Shown: positions 22,493-31,969, numbered from the stretch's first letter. The stretch is 36,679 bases of DNA from an uncultured Clostridia bacterium (GCA_947600065.1 CANQFZ010000019.1:1-36679); one strand, 5' to 3'. Numbers and translations are program-made. The notes: generated by a model from the sequence alone, not told the origin.

Positions 22493-24795
22493 GCGGCGTA
22501 AACTTTTTCGGCATACGCCACCTCTCCCCTGCGGGAGCGTTTTTCCTGCGGGAATTTCTCTGTGAAACAAAACCCGAGCTTGTCATAATCGAAGCGCCTA
22601 TGGATTTTGAAGATACCGTTTCGGACATTGTGCGCAGTGAAACTAAGCCGCCGTTTGCAATTCTCGCTTATACGCAGAGCGTTCCCATAAGGACGATACT
22701 CTATCCCTTTGCGGAATATTCTCCCGAATATCAGGCGATAAAGTGGTGCTATGAAAATAATGTAAAGCTGAAGTTTATGGACTTGCCGTCCGAAACTTTT
22801 CTTGCGCTTTCCGATGAAAGGATAAGAGAAGCAGAGCAGGACGCTGACGAGAATAATGAACAAGACGACAGCCCAAATGAACATAACGCCGAAACGACAC
22901 CCGACCAAAAGCCCGATGTTTACGAGCTTCTTTCGGAAAAAAGCGAGGACGGCTCGCACGAAACGTTCTGGGAGCGAACGCTCGAACACTGTGAAAATGC
23001 CGAGGCCTATCACCCGGGCGCAAACCTTTTCGGCGCAAATATCCGCGAATTGTCCGAAAAAAACGGTATTGACGAAAAGGAGACCGCCCTGCGCGAAAGC
23101 TGTATGCGAAGCGTGATAAGAAACGCGGTAAATAGCGGTATTTCTCCCGAAAAGATAGTTGTAGTAACGGGCGCATATCATGTCGAGGGGCTGAAAACGT
23201 GGGAAACAGATGAAGAAATGCCGACGTTTCCGAAACTGCAGTCGCTGCATACGCTAATGCCTTATTCATATTACAGGCTCTCAACGCGGTCGGGATACGG
23301 CGCGGGAAACAAAGCTCCCGCATATTATGAGCTTATATGGAACGGTCTTTGCCAAAACGACCGTTTTTATGCGGCGAACGCCTATCTTTCAAAGATCGCG
23401 GAGAAAATGCGCGAAAGCGGAAACGCCGCTTCTTCCGCGCAGGTCATCGAAGCGCTGAGACTATCAAAAACGCTTGCACAGCTCCACGGCGGAAATATAC
23501 CGACCCTTAGGGATATACGCGACGCGGCGACGACTTGTATAGGAGAAGGAAGTTTTGCCGCGATAAGCACGGCGGTCGCCGATACGGAGATAGGAACGCG
23601 CCTTGGAGAGATACCCGAAGGCGTTTCAAGAACCAGCATACAGGACGACTTTTACCGCCTGCTTAAAGAACTAAAGCTCGAAAAATACCGCTCCGTGACC
23701 GCGCAGGAACTGAAACTCGACTTACGCGAAAATTTAAGAGCAAGCTCGGAAAAGTCGGCGTTTCTCGACCTCAACCGCTCGTATTTTCTCCACAAACTGC
23801 GCGTTCTGGGAATTAACTTTGCGCAGCTTATCCCGTCAAAACAGGACAACGCCACATGGGCTGAAACATGGCAGATACAATGGACGACCGAATGTGAGAT
23901 AGTTCTTGTTGAAAGCGCGCTCAAAGGCGACACCATAGAGCTTGCGGCAGGGTTTGAGCTTAAAGAGAGCGTAGAAAACAAAGAGGATATTTCGATAATA
24001 GCAAAGGCAGTAGAAGACGCGTTCTGCTGTGGAATGTCAAATGCGGCGAGCTATGCGGTAAACGCGCTCCAAGCTGCGGCGGCGGACAATATCCCTTTCG
24101 AAGAAACAGCAAAGACCATGTTCAGCCTGTCAAACGTCATAAGCTACGGCGACATACGAAAAGCGGACTGCTCGGCGGTAGAGCCGATATTAAAACAGCT
24201 TTACTACCGCGCCTGCCTTATCATGAGTTCTTCGTGCATTTGTGACGACAACGCGGCAAAGGAAACGGCAAACGCGATAAATATGATAAACTCCGTGGAA
24301 CTCGCGCAGGGTTTTCTTGAAACGGAAAAATGGACAAAAGCGCTTTCGGAGGTATCGTTCCGCGACGACCTCAACACCGTGCTTTCTGGACTTTGCGCGG
24401 CAATTCTCCTCGAACGCAACAAGATGACGAACGACGAGCTGAAAACGGAAGTGTCAAGAAGGCTGTCAAAAGGCGTTCCCGCAGACCTCGGCGCAGGCTG
24501 GTTTGAGGGGCTGGCTATGAAAAACCGAAACGGACTTATTGCGAGGCTGTCGCTTTGGGAAAGTCTGGACGATTATCTTAAAGAGCTTGACGACGAGGAA
24601 TTTAAACGCGCGCTCGTGTTTTTACGCAGAGCGTTCGCGGATTTTTCTTCGGGCGAAAAGGACGCAATAGCCGAAAACCTAGGAGAGATCTGGGGACTTA
24701 ACAGCGAAGAAGTGAGCGAAGCGCTCAATGCCCCTCTTGACGCGGCTTCACAACAGGCTATAGACGACCTTTCAGGCTTTGATTTTGATTTGTAA
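22489..24795 (+). CDS. DUF5682-like protein of the MoxR/vWA operon
   Basis: A 768-residue soluble protein opening with FFGIRHLSPAGA (H11), then PELVIIEAP (E35) and, further on, VVVTGAYHVEGL (H231). This spacing of Gly-x-x-His, an acidic residue after a hydrophobic strand and a second His motif matches what I recall of the DUF5682 family. It resembles the EreA/ChaN/TraB-like fold, so an enzymatic N-terminal domain is possible. An acidic low-complexity insert lies at about 118-152, and the C-terminal 500 residues are helical. Its start overlaps the ATPase stop (ATGA). Size and place match E. coli YehM from memory. The reaction is unknown. Confidence 0.8.
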   Translation: MSGVNFFGIRHLSPAGAFFLREFLCETKPELVIIEAPMDFEDTVSDIVRSETKPPFAILAYTQSVPIRTILYPFAEYSPEYQAIKWCYENNVKLKFMDLPSETFLALSDERIREAEQDADENNEQDDSPNEHNAETTPDQKPDVYELLSEKSEDGSHETFWERTLEHCENAEAYHPGANLFGANIRELSEKNGIDEKETALRESCMRSVIRNAVNSGISPEKIVVVTGAYHVEGLKTWETDEEMPTFPKLQSLHTLMPYSYYRLSTRSGYGAGNKAPAYYELIWNGLCQNDRFYAANAYLSKIAEKMRESGNAASSAQVIEALRLSKTLAQLHGGNIPTLRDIRDAATTCIGEGSFAAISTAVADTEIGTRLGEIPEGVSRTSIQDDFYRLLKELKLEKYRSVTAQELKLDLRENLRASSEKSAFLDLNRSYFLHKLRVLGINFAQLIPSKQDNATWAETWQIQWTTECEIVLVESALKGDTIELAAGFELKESVENKEDISIIAKAVEDAFCCGMSNAASYAVNALQAAAADNIPFEETAKTMFSLSNVISYGDIRKADCSAVEPILKQLYYRACLIMSSSCICDDNAAKETANAINMINSVELAQGFLETEKWTKALSEVSFRDDLNTVLSGLCAAILLERNKMTNDELKTEVSRRLSKGVPADLGAGWFEGLAMKNRNGLIARLSLWESLDDYLKELDDEEFKRALVFLRRAFADFSSGEKDAIAENLGEIWGLNSEEVSEALNAPLDAASQQAIDDLSGFDFDL

Positions 24796-24810
24796 TCAAT
24801 AGGTGAACAT

Positions 24811-25986
24811 ATGGATAAAACGGTACAAATGCAGCGCTGGCGGCTGATACTCGGGCAGGAGAGCAAAAATCGCTTTGAAAAAATGGATATGCCCGCGCTT
24901 TCGGAAGAACAATTGCTTATGGACAGCGCCCTTGCTTCAATTTACAACAAAAGCGGTGAGGGTGGATTTGGAACGGGCGGCGGAAAAGGTCCGTCAAATC
25001 CGCAGATATCCCGCTGGCTCGGCGACGTAAGAACGCTTTTTGACAAGGAAATCGTAAAGGTCATTCAGAATGACGCGATGACAAGATGCGGACTGAAACA
25101 GCTAATTTTTGAGCCCGAGATACTCGAAAATGTAGAGCCGGATATTTCCCTTGCGTCCGCTATACTTACGCTGAAAGAAATGATACCCGACCGCTCAAAG
25201 GAAAGCGTAAGAGCGTTTATAAAGAAAATAGTCGACGACATAAATAAACTGCTTGAACAGGACATAAAGCGAGCCGTCACCGCCGCAGTAAATAAGCGCG
25301 AACACTCTCCCATACCGTCAGCGTCCGCGCTCGACTATAAAATGACTATCCGCAGAAATTTAAAGCACTATTCGCCCGAGCTTAAAACGATAGTTCCCGA
25401 GCATTTTTATTTCTTTGAGCGCGCCGCTTCTTCCGCCGCAAAAAAATGGACGATAATTTTAGACATCGACCAGAGCGGCTCTATGGGCGAAAGCGTTATT
25501 TTTTCATCAGTCGTAAGCTGTATTTTAGCGAGTATGAACGCGCTTAAAACAAGAGTTGTCGCGTTTGATACAAATGTAGTAGACCTTACGGACAAATGCT
25601 CCGATCCCGTAGACCTGCTCTACGGTTTTCAGCTCGGCGGCGGCACGGACATTGACAAGTCGGTGGCATACTGCGAGCAGTTTATTGACGACCCGAAAAA
25701 GACGCTGTTTTTCCTGATTTCCGACCTTTACGAGGGAGGAAACCGCGCCGCGCTTATAAGGCGAATAGAAGGAATGAAAGCGTCGGGAGTTACGGTAGTA
25801 TCGCTTCTTGCCATAGCCGACGGAGGAGCGCCGTTTTATGACGAAAGCGTCGCTAACAAGCTCGCAAAGCTAGGTATTCCCTGCTTTGCCTGCAATCCGC
25901 AAAAGCTCCCCGAATTGCTCGGGCTTGTGCTTAAAGGGCGGGATATTGCCGAATTTTCAAAAACCGCGTATAATGCGGGAAAATAG
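24811..25986 (+). CDS. vWA-domain protein with intact MIDAS (YehP-like)
   Basis: A 391-residue protein. An N-terminal helical region includes a Gly-rich linker (about 49-60, GEGGFGTGGGKG). A von Willebrand factor A domain at about 212-391 carries a complete metal-ion-dependent adhesion site: D220-x-S222-x-S224 (DQSGS), T279-D280 and D305 (ISDLYEGG). MoxR ATPases commonly pair with such vWA proteins, which bridge motor and target. AGGTG lies about 7 nt before the ATG, 15 nt after the DUF5682 gene. It is the last gene of the operon and meets a convergent gene 6 nt later, with no terminator seen between them. Confidence 0.92.
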   Translation: MDKTVQMQRWRLILGQESKNRFEKMDMPALSEEQLLMDSALASIYNKSGEGGFGTGGGKGPSNPQISRWLGDVRTLFDKEIVKVIQNDAMTRCGLKQLIFEPEILENVEPDISLASAILTLKEMIPDRSKESVRAFIKKIVDDINKLLEQDIKRAVTAAVNKREHSPIPSASALDYKMTIRRNLKHYSPELKTIVPEHFYFFERAASSAAKKWTIILDIDQSGSMGESVIFSSVVSCILASMNALKTRVVAFDTNVVDLTDKCSDPVDLLYGFQLGGGTDIDKSVAYCEQFIDDPKKTLFFLISDLYEGGNRAALIRRIEGMKASGVTVVSLLAIADGGAPFYDESVANKLAKLGIPCFACNPQKLPELLGLVLKGRDIAEFSKTAYNAGK

Positions 25987-25992
25987 GCGCGG

Positions 25993-26637
25993 TCAATTTT
26001 CTCTTTTCTTGTACAGTGCAATTGACAATACCCATGACAGCGCGTAAATTCCCGCTCCGACAAGGACGACCGCCGCAATTATCCCGAAGTTTCCGAGCTT
26101 TTCTATAAAATGCGATATAATTTCGTTGTCCCAAGTTGCAATATATAAAACGGTAAACGGTAGCACTATAATAAGCCTTAAAATAATTCCGTAGGTTCTT
26201 CCTTTTTCAACTCCCAGCCTGAATGAAACAAGAAGATCGACCGCTGAAATCAACATCCCGACAAAGAATAAAACCGCAAGGACCGCGTATTTTTCAAACT
26301 GCATTTCGTGAGTTATCAAGCCTTTTATTAGGTTCACCGATACTATAATGACATACATCGCAAGCTGTGAAAAAAGCCCGATGAGATATTTTGACGAAAC
26401 GATTTGTGATTTTTTATACGGGAGCGCGCCGCTGTATCTGTCCCAGCGGCTTTTCTCGTCGTCGGAAAGCAGATTTATGGGTATATTCGCCGTACTGCAC
26501 GCCACAACCAACATTATAAAATCCGTGATGTCATTGAAAAAAATCGACGCCGCTATAAAAAGCACATCTGTAATCAATATGATTTTATAAGATCTTATCG
26601 TCACATAATAATCCTTTAACAACAAGCCTTTCATCAT
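25993..26637 (-). CDS. ABC-2-type transporter permease
   Basis: A 214-residue membrane protein with about six hydrophobic segments (near 16-45, 75-100, 107-130, 135-150, 155-172 and 180-205). It begins MKGLLLKDYYVTIRSYK, the usual opening of small ABC-2 permeases of the YtrC/YhcI sort. It overlaps the ATPase gene by 4 nt (ATGA), so it is translated with it. The complex probably exports or responds to a cell-envelope-active compound, judging from the YtrA-type regulator; the substrate is unknown. Confidence 0.85.
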   Translation of the reverse strand: MMKGLLLKDYYVTIRSYKIILITDVLFIAASIFFNDITDFIMLVVACSTANIPINLLSDDEKSRWDRYSGALPYKKSQIVSSKYLIGLFSQLAMYVIIVSVNLIKGLITHEMQFEKYAVLAVLFFVGMLISAVDLLVSFRLGVEKGRTYGIILRLIIVLPFTVLYIATWDNEIISHFIEKLGNFGIIAAVVLVGAGIYALSWVLSIALYKKREN

Positions 26638-27482
26638 TTCTCCCCCTTTACCGTAAACAAAAACAGCTCTTCAATGCTTATGGGGCTTATGTTTATCCCC
26701 GCGCCTGCCTTATCCCTGCAAACCATTGCCTCGACCCCGTAAGGGGTTTCTTTTTTATACCTTATCGCGCTCTCATTTAGCGTTTTGAACTGTTCGGCTG
26801 TACAGCGGACAATGCCGTAGCGCGACAGAAGCACGTCTTTTTCCTCGCACAAAATGAGCTTTCCTTTGTGCAAAAACGCGATGTAATCGCAAAGCTTTTC
26901 AAGGTCGCTTATGATATGCGACGAAATAAGTATCGAGCAGTTTTCGTCTCTCGTGAAATCAATAAGCATATCCACAACTTCATCTCTCACAACGGGGTCA
27001 AGTCCCGACGTCGGCTCGTCAAGAATAAGCAGCTTTGCGTTATGCGAAAGGGCAACAGCTATACCGAGCTTCATTTCCATTCCGCGCGAAAAAGTTCCAA
27101 AGCGCTTTTTTTCGGGCAGCGAAAACTTTTCCGAAAGCGAATAGAACTTTTCGCTGTTCCAGTTTTCAAATGTTCCGCGCATAACCATATCAATTTCCTT
27201 TAAGGTCAGGCATTTGGGAATACCGATAACGTCCGTCACCACGCCGATTTCCTGTTTTATCAGCTCAAGGTTTTTGGAGTTGTCATTCCCGAAAATTTTT
27301 ACAGAGCCGCCGTCCTTATTTAGCATACCTAAAATGAGCTTTATGGTCGTGCTTTTTCCCGCGCCGTTTTCTCCGACAAGTCCCATAATACAGCCGCTCG
27401 GCAAATTAAAACTAACATCGGACAGCTCGAAGCCCTTGAATTTTTTTGACAGGTTTTTAATTTCAATAGCGTTTTGTGTCAT
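26634..27482 (-). CDS. ABC transporter ATPase (YtrB-like)
   Basis: A 282-residue ATPase. Walker A is GENGAGKST, the signature is FSRGMEMKLGIAVAL, Walker B is LLILDEPTSGLDP and the switch His is in SSHI. About 80 residues follow the core. The start codon overlaps the regulator stop (TAATG). The signature (SRGM) is usual for YtrB-like ATPases that accompany GntR regulators. Confidence 0.92.
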   Translation of the reverse strand: MTQNAIEIKNLSKKFKGFELSDVSFNLPSGCIMGLVGENGAGKSTTIKLILGMLNKDGGSVKIFGNDNSKNLELIKQEIGVVTDVIGIPKCLTLKEIDMVMRGTFENWNSEKFYSLSEKFSLPEKKRFGTFSRGMEMKLGIAVALSHNAKLLILDEPTSGLDPVVRDEVVDMLIDFTRDENCSILISSHIISDLEKLCDYIAFLHKGKLILCEEKDVLLSRYGIVRCTAEQFKTLNESAIRYKKETPYGVEAMVCRDKAGAGINISPISIEELFLFTVKGEK

Positions 27483-27856
27483 TATTTATCCTCCATACTG
27501 AAATTTATCATTTCGATTATTTCTTCTTTGCTTATATTTCCGCACGCGCAAAGCTCGGTTATGCGTGAGATAAGCTCCTCTATTTTTCTTAGATTTTCCT
27601 CACGGATAAGCTCGGCGTTCCTTGCCGCAACATAACAGCCCTTTCCCTGAACGGTGTAGATAAACCCCTCTTTTTCGAGCTCGTCATAAGCGTGCTTGGT
27701 TGTCAGAAAGCTGATACGAAGGTCTTTCGCAAGCCCGCGTATCGACGGCAGAGGCTCGTTTTCTTTAAGCTCGCCGCTTATTATCTGACCCTTTATCTGG
27801 GAATAGATCTGGTTATAAATCGGTTCGCCGTTTTTGTTGTCAATAAATATGTTCAT
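27482..27856 (-). CDS. GntR-family repressor, YtrA subfamily
   Basis: A 124-residue regulator. The N-terminal winged helix-turn-helix (about 11-75: PIYNQIYSQIKGQIISGEL, LPSIRGLAKDL, THAYDELEKEGF-like) is followed by only a short helical tail (about 80-124), which defines the YtrA group. The ATG at 27856 is chosen because GAAAGG lies about 8 nt upstream and the protein then begins MNIFIDNKNGEPIY as in relatives; the longer frame has no ribosome site. It is first in an operon with the ATPase and permease it probably represses, using the repeat in its own promoter. Confidence 0.93.
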   Translation of the reverse strand: MNIFIDNKNGEPIYNQIYSQIKGQIISGELKENEPLPSIRGLAKDLRISFLTTKHAYDELEKEGFIYTVQGKGCYVAARNAELIREENLRKIEELISRITELCACGNISKEEIIEMINFSMEDK

Positions 27857-27869
27857 AGTTATGACCTTT

Positions 27870-27920
27870 CTGTTATATCTGTTATAAATGTATAATATCA
27901 CAACATAACAGTTTTGTCAA
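27870..27920 (-). promoter_or_regulatory. promoter and probable YtrA operator
   Basis: On the minus strand, TTGACA (27920-27915), a 17-bp spacer and TATTAT (27897-27892). The region is bracketed by CTGTTAT (27870-27876) and ATAACAG (27905-27911), with another TGTTAT between (27880-27885). These TGTTAT/ATAACA half-sites overlap the promoter and suit a dimeric GntR repressor. Confidence 0.7.
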
Positions 27921-28190
27921 TAGCTTTTTTAAATTTCAAAAATATTTTTAAATAAGCAACAACGTGTGGCATAACTATCCGAAATTGCCACAAATAAAAA
28001 ATATTTTTATAAAAAATGTGTATATTTTAAGAAAATTTAAAAGTTTATATTTCTTTTTTCAAAAAAATATGTTATAATGAAATTGTATTTTAAAAAGTAA
28101 GCTGTCTTATGCTTTTTCATTTTTCAGTTGAATATGAACAAGCATTTAGAAATCTTCTTTGCTATAAAAATTAAACGAAAGGAATTTTTA
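27921..28190. other. A/T-rich intergenic stretch with the foldase promoter
   Basis: This divergent intergenic region is strongly A/T rich. TATAAT at 28073-28078 is preceded by TG one base upstream (extended -10, TGTTATAAT); no good -35 is seen. It should drive the lipoprotein gene at 28191. Nothing else recognisable was found. Confidence 0.5.
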
Positions 28191-29426
28191 ATGAAACTGA
28201 AGAAAATTATTGTATTTGTATGTATCTTTTTATGCGCGGCGATTCTGTCGGGGTGTGAAGTAAAATTCGGCACAAACCCAAAGGTCGACCCGAAGCAAGT
28301 TGTTGCAAAGCCCACAAGGCTTTGTTTTACGGGAGAACTCGACGTAACCTTTGAAGAATTTAACAAGCAATATTTGTTCTATTTATACGCAAACGACCTC
28401 GACGAGGAGACCGAAGACGCGGATCTTTGCAAGGAGCTTCGCGAGTCTATCATAAACAATATTATCTATGACAAGATAATGGTCCTAAAGGCAAAGGAGT
28501 TCGGCTGTTATACACTCACCGAAGAAGAAGCTAAAGAAGTTCAAGAAGAATATGACAATGAAATTGAAACCGAGATAACGACATTTGGAGAAAACGCCGA
28601 CTACAGCGACCTTCCCGAAGGCACGGAAATTACCGACGAAATGAAAAAAGAGCGCGGCGAGCAGGAGTTCAACAAAATGCTCGAAGACAGCGGTATGACG
28701 CGCGATGACTTTTACGAGCTGATAAAGAATTATTACATCTCGCAGAAGATGATAAACTACTATGTAGATAAAGTCGACAAAAGCGAATCGGAAGAAATGC
28801 TAAATGAATATGTCGATCAAATAAAGACTATCTACGAAACAGATCCCGCGACTTATGAACAGGGAGGTTATTCGAGCTTCTGGATACCCGAAGGCTCGCG
28901 CTATATAAAGCACGTTCTGCTCGGATTTGACGACGAGACACAGGCGGCTATAAAGAAATACCGCGACGAGGATAACGACGAAGCCGCCGACCAACTTAGA
29001 GAAGAAAAAGCCGCAGAGCTTGCCGACAAACAGGCGGAAGTGGAAAAAGCTCTCGACGACGGCGAGAAATGGGAAGATATTCTTCTCGAATACAGCGCAG
29101 ACGCTACGGGAAGTTCGGCATACCCCGACGGTTATCTTGTAGTACCAAACGGACAGTCTTATGTAGCAGAATTTCAGGAGGCGGCGTTCGTTCCCGAAAA
29201 TGTCGGAGACAGAACGGTCTGCATTTCGGACTATGGCGTTCACATTATGATCTATGCGTCAAAAGCAGAGGTAACAGAAGAAAACAGAAACGATATAATC
29301 GAATATCTTTCATACAATATTGCTCAGAACACTTTAGCGGAAGAAATGAGCAAATGGAATGAAGAATATGCATTTGATATCGACAAAGAAGCGCTTAGGA
29401 TACAAACAGCGGATAGCTCAAACTGA
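28191..29426 (+). CDS. PrsA/SurA-like foldase lipoprotein
   Basis: A 411-residue predicted lipoprotein. The signal peptide ends in lipobox LSGC with C22. It has an N-terminal SurA-like helical region (about 45-220, rich in Glu/Asp) and then a parvulin-type peptidyl-prolyl isomerase region (about 230-370: YIKHVLLGFD, PNGQSYVAEFQEAAF, YGVHIMIY). Such proteins fold secreted proteins on the outer face of the membrane. The ATG at 28191 is chosen over one 63 nt upstream because GAAAGGA precedes it and the signal peptide then begins MKLKK. It lies 17 nt before the decarboxylase-family gene. Confidence 0.85.
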   Translation: MKLKKIIVFVCIFLCAAILSGCEVKFGTNPKVDPKQVVAKPTRLCFTGELDVTFEEFNKQYLFYLYANDLDEETEDADLCKELRESIINNIIYDKIMVLKAKEFGCYTLTEEEAKEVQEEYDNEIETEITTFGENADYSDLPEGTEITDEMKKERGEQEFNKMLEDSGMTRDDFYELIKNYYISQKMINYYVDKVDKSESEEMLNEYVDQIKTIYETDPATYEQGGYSSFWIPEGSRYIKHVLLGFDDETQAAIKKYRDEDNDEAADQLREEKAAELADKQAEVEKALDDGEKWEDILLEYSADATGSSAYPDGYLVVPNGQSYVAEFQEAAFVPENVGDRTVCISDYGVHIMIYASKAEVTEENRNDIIEYLSYNIAQNTLAEEMSKWNEEYAFDIDKEALRIQTADSSN

Positions 29427-29443
29427 TCTGACGGAGTTGAATT

Positions 29444-30736
29444 ATGAACACACCAATTTGTAATTTTCTGGAAAGGTATGAAAACGAAGGGCGTTTAAGA
29501 CTTCACACCCCGGGACACAACGGCACAGTCCCCAACGACATAACCGAGATATACGGCGCGGACAGCCTATATCATTCGGACAAATCGGGCGGAATAATCT
29601 CCACGAGCGAGGCTCTCGCGGCGGGAGTTTTCGGAGCAAAGAAAACCTGCTATTCCTGCGAGGGAAGCACCCTCGCGATACAGACGGCTCTCGCGATATT
29701 AAAAGCTCGCGGCTGTCAGACAATTGCCGCGTCAAGATATTCCCACCGCTCGCTTGTATCGGCGGCGGCACTTTTGAGGCTTGATATAAAGTGGCTTTAT
29801 CCCGACGAGTTTTTGAGCGCGGACGTTCCGTATAATGTAGATGGACTTTGCGGGACAGACGCTGTTTTTGTGACGAACATCGACTACTATGGCGGGACAT
29901 GGAAGTTTGTCCGCCCGAATATCCCCGTTGTTATAGACAATGCCCACGGAGCATATCTGCGCTTTGTCGATAAGCGCAGATTTGGGACGGAATATCTCCA
30001 CCCGCTCGAGCTCGGATTTCCGCTTATTTGCGCGGACTCCGCGCATAAGACTTTGCCTGTTCTCACGGGAGGAGCATATCTTCATTTTGCTCAAGGAGAA
30101 GACCCCTCAAACGCAAAAGAATTTATGGCAATGTTCGGCTCGACAAGCCCGTCTTATCTGATACTTGAAAGTCTAGACCGCTTTAACGCTACTATAGCGG
30201 ACAACATACAGCTTATAAACAACGCCTGCGACGCGGTAGCCGACCTCAAGGACAGGCTCGAAAGAAACGGTATTCCTCTGAAGAAAAGCGACCCTCTGAG
30301 AGTTACAATAAACGCGAGAGAATACGGGCTCAGCGGTTTTGAGTTTGCGTCTTATCTAAGAACAAACGGCGTTGAGTGTGAAATGGCTGACGAAAACTAT
30401 GTGGTGCTTATGTTCTCGGCTACATCTACCGTTGAGGACTGCGAACGCGCGGAAATGGGAATACTGCTTGTTCCTGCGGCAGCTCCAAAGCCTTTTGTTC
30501 AGTATGCCCACATAAAGCCCGTCGTTGAAATGCCCGTATATGAGGCGATATTTAAACCTCGCAGGATTATTCCTCTCGAAGCCGCGGCAGGAGAAATTTG
30601 TGCGGGGCTTGACTGTCCGTGTCCTCCCGGAGTTCCGCTTATAATGCCCGGCGAAGTTTTCGACCACAATGTTATAAACGCGCTGAAAATGCACGGCATA
30701 AAGAATGTTTCTGTAGTGTCAAAGGAAATTCTTTGA
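29444..30736 (+). CDS. Orn/Lys/Arg decarboxylase-family PLP enzyme
   Basis: A 430-residue fold-type I PLP enzyme of the Orn/Lys/Arg decarboxylase group (YaaO-like). Evidence includes LHTPGHNG at the start, substrate/cofactor loops CEGSTLAIQ and VVIDNAHGAY, and the Schiff-base lysine K202 in DSAHKTLP. The C-terminal domain (about 350-430: PPGVPLIMPGE) is also typical. It is shorter than the 700-residue inducible decarboxylases, as in Gram-positive forms making cadaverine, agmatine or putrescine. Substrate cannot be decided from sequence. GACGGAG precedes the ATG. Confidence 0.88.
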   Translation: MNTPICNFLERYENEGRLRLHTPGHNGTVPNDITEIYGADSLYHSDKSGGIISTSEALAAGVFGAKKTCYSCEGSTLAIQTALAILKARGCQTIAASRYSHRSLVSAAALLRLDIKWLYPDEFLSADVPYNVDGLCGTDAVFVTNIDYYGGTWKFVRPNIPVVIDNAHGAYLRFVDKRRFGTEYLHPLELGFPLICADSAHKTLPVLTGGAYLHFAQGEDPSNAKEFMAMFGSTSPSYLILESLDRFNATIADNIQLINNACDAVADLKDRLERNGIPLKKSDPLRVTINAREYGLSGFEFASYLRTNGVECEMADENYVVLMFSATSTVEDCERAEMGILLVPAAAPKPFVQYAHIKPVVEMPVYEAIFKPRRIIPLEAAAGEICAGLDCPCPPGVPLIMPGEVFDHNVINALKMHGIKNVSVVSKEIL

Positions 30737-30752
30737 TACAGATATTACTTAT

Positions 30753-31952
30753 TCAGCAGCGTGCTCTTTTTAGCGGGAGCTGACGTGCGCGAAAGCTTTT
30801 TCTGCCGACGATAAACGCTTTATAGTCGCAAAGGCGCGCAGCGCGCTGGAAAATATTCTGCGAAAGCGCAAAGCCGCGCGATATTTCAAGCGGAAAGAAA
30901 ACGGAATAAAGAGCTGTTCCGCGTCTGAAAGAAAGCTTTATACGGACATCTCCGAACGAGCTTTCGGCGTTTTTCACCAAAGCAATTCCGCAGACCGTTG
31001 TATAACCGCTCGAAAATACGGCGCAGTAAAGCACGGTCTTTAAGATCTGCGCCTCGTTTAAGTTAAGGTAATAAAACACAAAAAGCAATACCGAGGAAAT
31101 TATAAATGTCCAAAACGGAACGGTTATGTGCCCGAAAATCTTGCTTGTCGGCGTTTTAAGAAGCGCTGCGTCTTCATTCGGTATTCCGAAAAAGCGCTCG
31201 GAAATTTTCGCGAATGTTCTTTCGGACGCGGCGGGAAATATCATATCAGCTCCGTAATAAACGGGAAAACGTTTTATAAACATACATACCGTGGTTTTTC
31301 GCAAAAGCAGGGCGTTTGTATTTTGTACAAGCGTGGTTTCATATAATGTGATAACTCCGCTTTTCACAAAAACGAACTTTCCGCTTTTTGAAAGGCAATA
31401 TCCCGAAAGCCGAATGAGCTTTGAGAGAAAAGCGAAGACCCACGAAAAAGTCGCAAAAGCCGCCGCAAAAGCCGCAATGCGCGGAACGGCTATATGGATC
31501 ATCAAAAGCGTTTCCGAAAGCTTTTCGGCGGTAGTCATAAGCGCGGAAATTATCTCGTCAAAATAGCTCCCGCCGACAATACTTCCGATTTTTTGCAGCA
31601 TGGCGGCAAAAAAGACTATGCCCGCAAGAGCGCGGGTGTCGATGAAAGCTCCGAACAGTATCTCAAAAAAGCGCGGTCTTATGCAATGTTCGGGCATTTT
31701 AGGAAGAAACGGCGGCTGTTCGCTGTTATTAAGGAAAAATTCTATTTTGCCGTTTAAAGTGTAAACGGTCACTTCTCTTGCGCGGAATATTCGCATAATG
31801 GGAGAAGTTCTGGTGACTGTCTTTATTATCGCGGACAAGGGAATTACCGCAGTTTTTTCGATGACTATACGTTTTGTGAGCGTGAATTTTTCGTCGGTGT
31901 ATTCGAGCCTTACGAAAAATCTGCGCAGGATGTAAAATAATAAAAATTTCAT
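30753..31952 (-). CDS. bacterial PH-domain membrane protein (YdbT-like)
   Basis: A 399-residue membrane protein. An N-terminal domain (about 15-90: YTDEKFTLTKRIVIEKTAVIP and ITRTSPI-like strands) looks like bPH2, and a related stretch recurs at about 180-240. About four membrane segments lie near 100-120, 150-180, 270-295 and 300-325, matching YdbS/YdbT-type proteins. In Bacillus these are linked to resistance to some lantibiotic-like toxins; the role here is not known. Convergent with the decarboxylase-family gene (16 nt gap) and divergent from glmU. Confidence 0.72.
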   Translation of the reverse strand: MKFLLFYILRRFFVRLEYTDEKFTLTKRIVIEKTAVIPLSAIIKTVTRTSPIMRIFRAREVTVYTLNGKIEFFLNNSEQPPFLPKMPEHCIRPRFFEILFGAFIDTRALAGIVFFAAMLQKIGSIVGGSYFDEIISALMTTAEKLSETLLMIHIAVPRIAAFAAAFATFSWVFAFLSKLIRLSGYCLSKSGKFVFVKSGVITLYETTLVQNTNALLLRKTTVCMFIKRFPVYYGADMIFPAASERTFAKISERFFGIPNEDAALLKTPTSKIFGHITVPFWTFIISSVLLFVFYYLNLNEAQILKTVLYCAVFSSGYTTVCGIALVKNAESSFGDVRIKLSFRRGTALYSVFFPLEISRGFALSQNIFQRAARLCDYKAFIVGRKSFRARQLPLKRARC

Positions 31953-31969
31953 AACAAATAAACAATAAC

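Noticed and set aside
22775-23323. 182-codon minus-strand ORF inside the DUF5682 gene
   Set aside because: A shadow frame opposite a well-supported gene with its own overlap-coupled start; composition is Arg/Phe rich as expected for an antisense frame.
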